DNA of 64,000 nucleotides, taken from contig NC_021677.1 in NCBI RefSeq assembly GCF_000247815.1, forward strand, positions 15,096,657 through 15,160,656, given 5' to 3'. Shown in pieces: positions 38,201 to 45,653 of the stretch. Made by a program: the position numbers and the translations under genes. How positions within the stretch are numbered: position 1 is the first letter of the stretch; every line of letters begins with the position of its first letter. Under the pieces are notes generated by a model. That model worked only from the letters and a program-made list of their open reading frames with translations, had not been told where the DNA came from and ran no database searches. Source of the DNA: Ficedula albicollis. Its lineage: Eukaryota; Chordata; Aves; Passeriformes; Muscicapidae.

Positions 38201-40320
38201 CAACAGGACCACAAAACAGAACTAAATTATTTTTATGAAAGTGTAAAAATGCCTGGCCTTTTTCAGCTATGTAAAGGATCATGAGAATCATTCTCACTTA
38301 CCTGCCAAAAACATAACCTCCCACGAGGCACATGACTATAAAACATTTGCAGGATTAAGCTGTTAGGACCTGGGCTCACATATGACTATAAAACGTTTGC
38401 AGGATTAAGCTGTTAGGACCTGGGCTCTAGGACTCTGGTGATTTAAGGCCATTCCCAGGATATTGTTACACTTAAATGTGTGTCATTAAAATGCAGCTAA
38501 GTTAATATAAAGGCTGCTTCTATGCTGCAGTATTTCTAATAATAGCATTTATTTTTCCCTTGCTCATTATGAAATCCTCAAACATTTCAACAGGACCACA
38601 AAACAGAACTAAATTATTTTTATGAAAGTGTAAAAATGCCTGGCCTTTTTCAGCTATGTAAAGGATCATGAGAATCATTCTCACTTACCTGCCAAAAACA
38701 TAACCTCCCACGAGCTGGAGGACACCAAAGATGGTCTGGAGATAGCCAAACCCTACTGAGTCCAAACCTAGGCTCTTTGCCAAGTACTAAAAATAAAAAC
38801 AAAAAACAAAACAAAACCAAAATAAAAAAAACCAAACCAAACAAATAAATGAGAAAGAAGTATGTTATATTTTTGAATAAACATCTTAATATCTGTGTGG
38901 AGAGGATCACAGCTCCAAACAACCACTGCCTTCATTTGTCCCCCCTGTAGAGGAAATCTTCATTGGGCCAGCACTGGCAGCTTAATAAAGACCAAATGCC
39001 TCTGTCTCACACCCTGAAGAAGGGAGATGTGATCAAAACCATCAATTTTGCACCAGGTGACAAGTTTGTATCACCATTTACCTTTGCAGTCCAACACAGC
39101 TGAACATATTCAGCAATTGCTAAGGTGGGTAAGGGAAGTTTTAAATGCCTTCCTGCCTCCAGCCCCTGGAACAGCCCAGTCACCCTCTGGAAGATGACTG
39201 TGGAAAAGTCTTGGAGCTGTTGTTAAATCAAGCAAGCCAGAATCGATGCAAGTACAACATGAGCAAACATTGCCTTTGCTGGGTGGCACACCCACAGCCT
39301 GAGCTTGCAGAAAACACAAATGCACACCTTGAGGAGCCAATGGGCAGTTACTTCTGATTCATGTTTTTGTTGTGTCATGTTTTTGTTTAGCCTGGAGGTG
39401 CAGGGAGACTTTATCTCTTTCTGCAACTGCCTGAAAGGGATTGGTAGCCAGGTGGGGTCAGTCTCTTCTCACAAACAACTAGCAACAGGACAAGAGAAAA
39501 TGGCCTTAGGTTGTGCCGAGGATGGTTTAGATTGGATATTGTCAAACGTTTCTGCACTAAGAGGATTGTCAAGCACTGGAACAGAGTGACCAGGGAAGAG
39601 GTGGAATCACCATTGCTGAAGATGTCTTAAAAATATGTAGATGTGGCACTCAGGGACATGGTTTGGTGATGGCCTTGGCAGTGTTAGGTTCCTGATTGTG
39701 CTCAGTGGCCTACAGGGTCTTTTCCAACCAAAAGACCTCACTGCCTCTATAAAATCGGACGGAAGAGTCCAGTAAGTGAGAAGCAATTGATCCCAATGAG
39801 CTGGTTAATTATGCACTCAGAAAAACCCACCTTTGATCTGAAACCTCTGCTTCCTGACAGCTGCTGGATGGGTCACTCACACTCCGTGCAAGAAGACACA
39901 AACCACGTCAGCCTCACCCAGCGCCCTCAGGCCAGGAAAGGGCTCTAGGTGCTACTGCAGCCCAAGTAAGAGCAGCTTTTATGGCCTGGGTGTACCTTGA
40001 ACAGAGACACAGCCTGCCTGCTTGGTAAGAACACCAAGTATTCCTTTCAGTTTCAAAGATACCTTTGCTCTTTCCTGCTAAAAGCTATCTTCTGGCTTTG
40101 CTGGAACACTGCAGAGGCCAGCATTGAAGGAAACATGCTGTGAAGCAAGAGAACCCATACTCACAGGCATGACTCCCATCTGCATGAAGAGTAAGGTCAG
40201 GTCTAGGGCTGCAATCACGTAGGCAACACGGATCACTTGTCGCCTTTTGGCCTCTCCCAAGGTCTCATTCCTCATCCCTGAGGCTTCTTCCTCACCTCCA
40301 GAGCTGGTTTTCGCACTCAT
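5177..40320 (-). CDS. SLC22A18: SLC22A18 (partial): MFS organic-cation-type transporter, N-terminal half in six coding exons
   Basis: Six exons on the minus strand (40320-40165, 38786-38689, 36334-36189, 35218-35086, 5874-5759, 5287-5177) join in phase with GT/AG introns to give about 253 residues that align end to end with the N-terminal half of vertebrate SLC22A18 (ORCTL2/TSSC5/IMPT). Diagnostic stretches are FGYLQT..FGVLQL, the MFS loop 2-3 signature GRFADQFGAR at residues 84-93, SRLPG..MH, AQ.VITD and LGKLGLCFGVG. Hydrophobic segments fit helices 1 to 6. The family is a 12-helix proton-coupled transporter of organic cations, reported at plasma and intracellular membranes; the native substrate is unsettled. 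The human protein is about 424 residues, so roughly 165 C-terminal residues (helices 7-12) are missing and expected left of base 1. Identification is secure; transport function here is inferred from family. Confidence 0.95.
5288..5758 (-). other. SLC22A18 intron between coding exons 5 and 6
   Basis: A 471-base intron with donor GTGAGT and acceptor CTGCAG. No repeat or second gene is recognised in it. Confidence 0.85.
5759..5874 (-). CDS. SLC22A18: SLC22A18 coding exon 5 (helix 6, start of central loop)
   Basis: 116 bases encoding the last base of Gly178, residues 179-216 and the first base of Ser217. A hydrophobic segment (YVPAYVGLVGSLINTVIAMV) forms helix 6; WIPSQTKPKSDHHTTEHS begins the hydrophilic central loop, where human has a similar IPASTK. 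Acceptor TTTGCAG, donor GTGAGT. The phase matches exon 4 although 29 kb away, which supports the assignment. Confidence 0.92.
7509..7537. repeat. (TA)n(CA)n microsatellite
   Basis: A short run of alternating TA followed by CA repeats in an A/T-rich setting. Confidence 0.85.
11528..11580. repeat. C4A4-like low-complexity tract
   Basis: Irregular repeats of CCCC/CCC separated by A4-A5. The minus strand reads as several runs of three or four G spaced by T runs, a composition compatible with G-quadruplex folding. Confidence 0.8.
12800..13375 (+). mobile_element. Ancient CR1-like LINE remains
   Basis: At 12920-12945 'ctgctcaacctatctgcgaa' then 'tgatctag' resembles the CR1 reverse-transcriptase stretch that encodes LFNLFINDL. 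At 13288-13365, 'ttgctacagttgttgtggaa' and 'caagaagagattagataagc' resemble the 3' end of old sauropsid CR1 copies. Order and strand agree. The interior is too diverged to define borders or frames. Confidence 0.45.
17365..18470 (-). mobile_element. Solo LTR of an endogenous retrovirus (passerine ERV type)
   Basis: Read on the minus strand, the element ends in CCAAGACA at 17365 and has an AATAAA polyadenylation signal about 110 bases before that end (17476-17481). A body of about 1.1 kb resembles class III (ERVL-type) LTRs known from songbirds. The 5' edge near 18.45-18.47 kb is uncertain and I could not find a clean target-site duplication. There are no gag, pol or env frames nearby, so it is a solo or fragmentary LTR. 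The 90-codon frame inside it is not a gene. Confidence 0.65.
18579..18603. repeat. (TG)n microsatellite
   Basis: A short interrupted TG/GTGC repeat just beyond the LTR. Confidence 0.75.
23707..23733. repeat. (CTG)n triplet repeat
   Basis: Short run of CAG/CTG triplets. It is intronic and not part of a supported coding exon. Confidence 0.75.
27025..27630 (-). mobile_element. CR1 LINE, internally deleted (ORF2 endonuclease part fused to 3' tail)
   Basis: On the minus strand the CR1 3' tail is at 27025-27145. It is preceded by ORF2 endonuclease-domain sequence: the frame at 27335-27102 reads RRGVMLDLL..KE.LVGKVK..GSLGCSDHGMVEF, with the SDH motif that supplies the last catalytic histidine of this endonuclease fold, and the 27603-27394 frame reads DEEMTKDLWARIKGR. 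The reverse transcriptase is missing, and frames are broken by stops and shifts. It is dead, 5'-truncated and internally deleted. Confidence 0.88.
27739..27847. repeat. Tandem duplication, two 54-55-base units
   Basis: Units start at 27739 and 27794 with 'ggagatggccattcagaaa' and differ at only a few positions. Confidence 0.9.
28806..28833. repeat. A11-G10-A7 purine tract
   Basis: Small version of the A-run followed by G-run pattern found elsewhere in the window. Confidence 0.9.
31661..31687. repeat. A homopolymer, about 27 bases
   Basis: Uninterrupted A run within the large intron. No target-site duplication or recognisable retrocopy lies upstream. Confidence 0.85.
33552..33720. repeat. 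GC-rich minisatellite, about 30-base units
   Basis: Five to six degenerate copies of a unit built on 'gccagggaaacagcccctgc' plus 'ctgggaat'. The period is a multiple of three, which keeps frames open on both strands (33019-33771 + and several minus frames) and explains the apparent ORFs. The surrounding 33.1-33.7 kb is GC-rich with scattered CpG. Confidence 0.85.
34657..34727. repeat. Tandem duplication, 36 + 35 bases
   Basis: Two adjacent copies of a unit running from 'aagttcacaaggga' through a T run and C5 to 'actagcgc'. They differ only in T-run length (9 versus 8). Confidence 0.93.
35086..35218 (-). CDS. SLC22A18: SLC22A18 coding exon 4 (helix 5)
   Basis: 133 bases encoding the end of Gly134, residues 135-177 and two bases of Gly178. 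AQKVITDVT and RAGALGKLGLCFGVG are family signatures; the glycine-rich helix 5 (about 155-175) follows. Acceptor CCCTGCAG and donor GTGAGT. The intron that follows in the direction of transcription is 29.2 kb long. Confidence 0.96.
35219..36188 (-). other. SLC22A18 intron between coding exons 3 and 4
   Basis: A 970-base intron, donor GTAAGG and acceptor CCCTGCAG. It contains a G/T-rich low-complexity block at 35326-35452. No gene is seen on the other strand. Confidence 0.85.
35326..35452. repeat. G/T-rich low-complexity tract
   Basis: (GGT)n and (GTTT)n blocks with GGGG runs, about 127 bases. The 81-codon plus frame across it is low-complexity and not a gene. Confidence 0.85.
36189..36334 (-). 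CDS. SLC22A18: SLC22A18 coding exon 3 (motif A loop, helices 3-4)
   Basis: 146 bases encoding the last base of Arg85, residues 86-133 and the first base of Gly134. It carries the second half of the MFS motif A loop (FADQFGAR, residues 86-93) between helices 2 and 3, then helix 3 (about 95-112) and helix 4 (about 115-131), with the conserved SRLPG..MH at the end. Acceptor CCCCAG and donor GTAAGG. The match to vertebrate SLC22A18 is close over the whole exon. Confidence 0.96.
36335..38688 (-). other. SLC22A18 intron between coding exons 2 and 3
   Basis: A 2.35-kb intron, donor GTAAGT, acceptor CCCCAG. It is A/T-rich, carries an A/C-rich patch near 36420-36495, and contains all of the first duplicated block and most of the second. 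No other gene is seen. Confidence 0.85.
37991..38714. repeat. Recent 337-base tandem duplication in SLC22A18 intron/exon 2
   Basis: Bases 37991-38327 and 38378-38714 (offset 387) read as identical to me over 337 bases. Between them, 38328-38377 is a partial third copy of the first 50 bases of the unit with a few substitutions (for example CATTT for CGTTT). The second copy continues into the complete exon 2; the first stops inside the exon. Identity implies either a very young duplication or two haplotypes joined end to end by the assembler. Confidence 0.9.
38302..38327 (-). pseudogene. Duplicated donor-side fragment of SLC22A18 coding exon 2
   Basis: These 26 bases and the GTAAGT donor beside them are identical to the 3' end of coding exon 2 at 38689-38714. 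The acceptor half is absent, replaced by a third partial copy of neighbouring intron sequence, so the fragment cannot be spliced as an exon. It belongs to the 337-base duplication 37991-38327 / 38378-38714. Confidence 0.85.
38689..38786 (-). CDS. SLC22A18: SLC22A18 coding exon 2 (helix 2)
   Basis: 98 bases encoding residues 53-84 plus two bases of Arg85. YLAKSLGLDSVGFGYLQT followed by FGVLQLVGG is the best-conserved stretch of the family and forms the external loop and helix 2. The donor is GTAAGT. The acceptor is TTTTAG, preceded by a T/G-rich low-complexity tract in place of a normal pyrimidine tract. The donor-side 26 bases are repeated at 38302-38327 inside a 337-base duplication, so care is needed when mapping transcripts. 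Confidence 0.96.
38787..38852. repeat. (AAAAC)n-like low-complexity tract at a splice acceptor
   Basis: Repeats of AAAAC/AAAC on the plus strand. On the transcribed strand it is a T/G-rich run ending in TTTTAG, serving as the acceptor of SLC22A18 coding exon 2. Confidence 0.85.
39390..39745 (+). mobile_element. CR1 LINE 3' end
   Basis: Follows the avian CR1 3' region in order: 'tagcctggagg', 'caactgcctgaaaggg', 'ttggtagccaggtgggg', 'acaggacaagagaaaatggc', 'ggtttagattggatatt', 'gatgtggcactcagggacat', and the tail 'ggtcttttccaaccaaa'. It is 5'-truncated, with no coding part left, in an SLC22A18 intron and antisense to it. Confidence 0.92.
40165..40320 (-). CDS. SLC22A18: SLC22A18 coding exon 1 (start codon, helix 1)
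   Basis: Encodes residues 1-52. The start ATG at 40320-40318 has A at -3; a second in-frame methionine is residue 16. An acidic, glycine/serine-rich N-terminus (GGEEEASG) is followed by a basic KRRQ and then membrane helix 1 (about residues 29-50), with LLFMQ matching the family. The donor is GTGAGT immediately after Met-Pro (phase 0). The frame is open 34 codons further upstream to 40422, but the family's N-terminus is variable, and a plausible acceptor (pyrimidine-rich, CAG ending at 40353) would place most of that extension in an intron. I therefore prefer the ATG at 40320. Confidence 0.9.
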
Positions 40321-41261
40321 AGTGCTCCCAGAATGACTTGTTGCAGGACAGGCTGGCAAATGACAGGAGGGCACTGGCTGGCTGTGAATGTGAAGCGCAG
40401 ATAAGGCACGAGCTGCGTGCACAGTTCAAAGCTTACGGTGCGAAAGGTGCTGAGCCAGCGTGCCACAGATTTATTGTCTCCTTCTTTCTTTTCTTCCCTC
40501 TTCTCTTTGCTTACTTGCTAGGCAGGATCAAACCACGGATCTGGTTCTTCAGCCTTGTCCCAGGTGGGCTCAGTGCCCATCCCAGCAAAGTGCCATCACA
40601 ACAAAGATCAGCTGGAGTGCCCCGGCGAAGCGAAAGTGAACATTGCCCCAAACAAGAGCATGTGATAAGCTCTCCAACTCTCTTAACTGTTTCACCTCCT
40701 TCACTTTCATTGCCCCTAGTGGCTCAGGAGAGATGACTGCTTCAATTCTTCATCAAAGGCACCTTGCTTTTGTTTTTGGAGGTTGCAAGTGAAGCTTACA
40801 GCACGACAGCTGTTTCCAATTCCAGCCGGTTTACACAGATCCTGGAACAAACAAAGGTCTTGCATGTAGTTAGAACCCCCTCTCCTCACCTTTACCTGAG
40901 CCATTTTCCCTCCTTTCCAGGTGCTGAAAATGTATAGTAATTCTGAGCTAGCAAATGTTCACATGTGACTCCACTCAAACTTCAGATTACCAGCCAAGGT
41001 CCAAAACATTAAAAAAAATTATTAAAGCCACACAAATCATGAGGCTGACTGCCAACTGAGGAATAAAATAAATAAGACTCATTTTGGCTTTGGGTTTTTT
41101 TTTTGTTTGCTTGCTTGTTTACTTAGGGTTTTATTTGTTTGTCTGCTTGCTTATTTGGTTGGGGGTTTGTTTGTTTTCTTACTTGTTGAAGCCTGGAAGT
41201 CTGGTTGAGGATTATCTTTATTTTGAAGAGAAAAAGAAGGCAGAGATTCCAATGCTCTGAC

Positions 41262-41460
41262 TTCGTAGAATTATAGGACTTTTGGAAGGAAGGGAACTGG
41301 GAGATCTCATCCACCCTGCTGCTTGAACATCTCCATTCAGCTTTTCTAGGCAAGCTTTGAAAAATCTCAAAGAAAAAAGATTTGTCCCTTCTCTAAGTAT
41401 CTGGGGAAGAAGTTTTTCCTACTGTACAATCTGAATTTCTTGCGCTGCAGCTTGATCATG
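41262..41460 (-). mobile_element. CR1 LINE 3' fragment
   Basis: Minus-strand CR1 3' end. The plus strand reads 'tagaattataggacttttgg', then 'gagatctcatccaccctgct', then 'agaagtttttcctactgtac' and 'aatctgaatttcttg', the reverse complement order of the avian element with moderate divergence. Confidence 0.82.
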
Positions 41461-43929
41461 TCACACAGTCACTCTAATTTAGTAACACTTCAGCTTGGAA
41501 ACAGTCTTGACTCACCATGAAGGCTGACACAGACACATCAACACAGAAACACACACAAATGTCTGCTGGGTTGGATCTGGAGTGGCTGTCAGAGCTCCAG
41601 GATTCCAACCAAGCCTAGGGAGAGTGACCTGCAGGATCTCTGGGCACACCTTTTTGTTCAACACGTCACCATAGAGCCCTGGGATTTGCTGGAGGCTGCC
41701 AGGCTCTACCTCCTGGCAAAGCAGGGGGAAGTCCAAAGGTTAAATCTTTCACCAGGGGTGGGTACCATATCACTGGAGATTGCACAGAAACAACCCTTCA
41801 CAAACTCGGAGCATGAGTGAAAAAAGCACCTATAAAAATGACTTTTCCTACAGCAGGACCAGCACTAGATCAGATCCAACTCGCAAGACCCCAGAATTTG
41901 TGTTTGTTACTGAGGAAGGACAATTACCCAGCAAGTATCCCAACTTAGCAAAGGATCAGTGCTCAACATTTGCTTCGTCCCAGAGCAAAACAATGGATTT
42001 GCCTGCACTTTGAACGTCCTTCAGCACAGCACCAACATCATCACTCCCTGGCTTGTGCTGGATAGGCACAATGTACAAATTACCATTGAATAGAAGAGTA
42101 AAATTAATGACAGAATTCTGTTTATGGAGGTTTCGAGACAACCAAAAAGGCGACTCATGCAGATGCAATGTACAACAGTGCTCACAGGAAACCTTGCTGC
42201 CTTGGACTTGAAAAGCAGCAATAATTTGGTGAGTTTGTCTCAGCAGCAACTGAAAACAGATCCCAGCAAGGCGACCAGGGCAGCAAGGACTTGCAGATGT
42301 AGCCACTCTTCAGCAGGCAGGAGCCTTGTCCTGGCAGGGCATGCAGTGCAGACAGCTAGCCAGACACATGCTCTGCCTTGGATTTGGCTTCTTTTTACTG
42401 GCATTGACAAGGGAAGTGGAGTAAAAAACCACAGAGTTTAATTACCAGCCTCTGGGGCTAAAGGCACAGTTCTAAATAGCAGGAAGCTAAACTTGGTGCC
42501 TGTGTGGAGGTGTCCATGGAGAATAAGCTGTGATCATCAGTTCACCCCTGGATGCTTTAGCACCCAAGACTGCTCCTTAGCATCCCAGATTAGGCTGCAA
42601 GTTAAAAGTGCCCTGGGCCCAACTCGGGGATCCTCTCCTAGCAGTAGTGTCCCTGGGCAGGATCATTTCTCTCTCCATCCCAGCACTTTGACCCACACAG
42701 GACAAAGGCAAGAAGGTGGCAGTTTTGAGCCATTTTTACAAGCCAATGGCCAGGTCATGTCCATGCTGCCCTGGCCCCAAAGATGCAGGGATGAGCTGTA
42801 TTCTCCAAACCTGGCCAAGATGTTGGCAGCCCCAAACCACCCCAGTATCCTCCTGCAAGGTCTTCTGCACAGGAACTTGGACTCTCCTGCCTTTCAGCAC
42901 CTGATTTTTAGCAACTTGCCCCATGAATCAATCAGCCTAAGGGCGAAATGTGGCAGCAGGAGCCCTGATGGAAATACAGCCAGCATGAGCAACACAAGAC
43001 AAATTCTTCTCCTCCTCCCCTGAGTGAGAAGTCTGACTGAAAACGTCTGCAGGAGCCTAAGTGTGGTAGAGAGGAACCCCATTCCCAGCTATGCTCCACT
43101 GAACACCACGTCTGCAGCCATGCAGCTCGGGGCCAGCTCATTTACACCTGTGGTGATAATGCACCACTCATGACAGATGGCATAAGCTGGCACTGCACTT
43201 TTATCTAAAGGCTCCTTCTGCTTCAGTTATAGACTACACCCCGGGTAGCATTTGGCCACTGAGAAGCCATCTCTGAAAAACAAAATTAATTTTAAAACGG
43301 GGGAGGAACAGGTTACGAAGAGGAAATGAGTTTTCTTGGGTAGGATAAATAAACTTTGAGTAGACCTATATTTCAGGGAGACTACTGTGAAAACGAGCCA
43401 GGAGATAAATATCTTGTGGTAAAATTGCAGATTAGTCCATTAGCTATGCATTAAGCCTTGACACTTATTCTCAGCAATTTTGGAGTATTTATAGTTTCCT
43501 TCTTGGTGTATCTTTCCTGAGGCCTATTTATCTGGGGATCTCCGAAAAAAATAGAGCAAGAAACCTGAGAACATCTTTTAAAAAAACCATAAAGGCTCAC
43601 TGTTTATGTTACTTGGGCAGAAATTTTTTCTTAAATTACTGGAATGGGAAGCAAGGCTAGCACATGGATAGGGAAGGGAAATCCCCCCACAACCAGAAAT
43701 TGAAAATGTTGGTTGAGAAAACAATAAACTGGGCGGGAAATAAATCTCAAATCCTTCTCTGAACTTGTATTTTTTCACAGAGGAAGCTTAATACGATCTG
43801 GAGGAACATGAGGTGCCTCAGGTGGGAGGTCAGAACAAGTTTTCAGCCCCAAAGGAGCCCTGAAGAGGGATGGAAATGCAGATGTACTGCCCAGCAATGA
43901 AGGGCATCTCTCAAGCCTCAATCCTCAAT

Positions 43930-44056
43930 GAATTTGAACCACAGTGTCTTCAATTACACAAAAAAAAATAAAAATCAGGGATGAAGCACATCGAATTTGA
44001 ACCGCAGTGTCTTCAATTACACAAAAAAAAAATAAAAATCAGGGATGAAGCACATC
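43930..44056. repeat. Tandem duplication, 63 + 64 bases
   Basis: Two adjacent units from 'gaatttgaacc' to 'gatgaagcacatc'. They differ at one base (accAcag versus accGcag) and in A-run length. Confidence 0.93.
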
Positions 44057-44580
44057 CTGCTCCAGTACAGATCAGTCACAAATCCTTGCCCATGTGGGTG
44101 AGCATCCATAGGCATGGCAAGAACGACAGGCAGTGATTCCATCCCTGGCATTCCCAGCCAGCTGTCATTATTGCCCTTCACAGAGACACAGTCCTCAGGG
44201 AGCCATTGTCCTGGGCATGGTTCCTACACTCTGCAATATGAGAAAGGAAATGGAAGAATTATCTCGAGGCGATTCCTCCATAGCGGGAATGCTGAAGGGC
44301 TGTAATGAGGGGAACTGCTCAGCACCAGCCATGGTGGGTGGGAGCCATCAAATCTGCAGGATCTGGCCTGATCCCTCTCTTTCCCCGACCCCAAGACTAA
44401 GGGAACAGGCCTCATTTGTATTCTGGTGAAAGATTTATACAGTTGAGCAAACAAGAGCATAGATGGCCTGGTATTGCCAAAATTATATCCCAAGTTTGTT
44501 GACTGATTTATTCCTTTGTCTAATTGTGTCCATGAAAAAAGCAGCTCACTAATGAATGGAAAAAGACTCCACATGGCCAG

Positions 44581-44630
44581 CAAAAAAAAAAAAAAAGAAA
44601 AAAAAAAAAAAAAAAAAAGCAAAAAAAAAA
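44581..44630. repeat. A-rich tract
   Basis: About 50 bases of A interrupted by single G and GC. No adjacent retrocopy is recognised. Confidence 0.85.
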
Positions 44631-44919
44631 GCAGCCATGTTTAGTTTACAAAATAGCACAGTCTTCAGGGATTTTCATAAAAACTGCAGAGACAGTCCAA
44701 ATCGACAATGAAATCAGATTCCTGGTAGCTGCTGAACTCTTTTGGCTTTTTCTATGTGTGTATTAAATTGCAAAAAGCAATTATTTATAATTTGTTTTTA
44801 TAAAAATGCTGGTGCACTTATTATGCCTGGCAAATTATTTTGTGAAATGGAAAAGGCTATTGTTCATTCTCTTGGTGAAGTCTTTGTTACTAAGCATATT
44901 AAACTGCAAATCACATTTT

Positions 44920-44957
44920 ATCTGAAAGGTCCCTTCCAACCCAAAGCATTCTATGAA
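44920..44957 (+). mobile_element. CR1 3' tail fragment
   Basis: 'aaggtcccttccaaccca' followed by 'attctatga' is the classical avian CR1 terminus. Upstream sequence is not recognisable, so this is a very short or very diverged copy. Confidence 0.6.
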
Positions 44958-45470
44958 ATATGGCTGGTTATTATTAGCTTCTTCTAATGGTAAACCCCCA
45001 AAGCTCCTACTAATATTGAAGCCTCATTTGGTGCCCTATAAATTCAAAAAGAGGTTGAGACTCAGATGAGGGAAAAGCATGAAATCCTCCTTGTCTTGCA
45101 GATGGGACTCTAACAGACAGAGGGTTTAAGGACTTCCCTGGAAACAGAGGAAGTCTGTGGAAGAGGCTGGAGTCGCATTCAATCATCCTTTGGATGTCAG
45201 TCCCCTTGTTTAACCACAGGGCAATTTCTTCTCCCTAATATTCTGGAAAAATTAAAATAAAAGAGAATACTGAATACTGGAATTCGACAACAAAACATGC
45301 AGATGAGACAGAGACTGTGTCAATTGTAAAAGAGTCTTGGAAAAATCCTGTGGCCTGAATTCAGGGGAGTTACACCAAAAATAACATGACCAAATAGGAA
45401 GAAAAGCTCAGTTCTTTGTACCCACCCAGGCTCCTGGGCTCCAGCAGGACCTCACTGGGGCAGGAGCCTT

Positions 45471-45653
45471 CTGTGCCTGAGCAAACAGAAACGCCTCGAG
45501 CTTCTATGAGCTGCTACCAGGCAGTGCAGCCTGTGCCTGAGCAAACAGAAACCCCTCGAGTTTCTATGAGCTGCTACCAGGCAGTGCAGAAGGTCTGTGC
45601 CTGAGCAAACAGAAACGCCTCGAGCTTCTATGAGCTGCTACCAGGCAGTGCAG
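45471..45653. repeat. Three-copy tandem repeat, about 60-base unit
   Basis: Copies start at 45471, 45531 and 45595 with 'ctgtgcctgagcaaacagaa' and end with 'gctaccaggcagtgcag'. Copies one and three share CGCCTCGAGC, copy two has CCCCTCGAGT. A five-base insertion separates copies two and three. The plus frame is open in the first two copies only. Confidence 0.93.

Larger units (their letters stand above)
38787..40164 (-). other. SLC22A18 intron between coding exons 1 and 2
   Basis: A 1378-base intron, donor GTGAGT, acceptor TTTTAG. It contains an A/C-rich low-complexity tract at 38787-38852, directly at the acceptor, and a CR1 copy at 39390-39745. Confidence 0.88.

Noticed and set aside
40321..40422. 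34-codon N-terminal extension of SLC22A18 from an upstream in-frame ATG
   Set aside because: Not like the family, and a credible splice acceptor at 40353 falls inside it. The ATG at 40320 is preferred.
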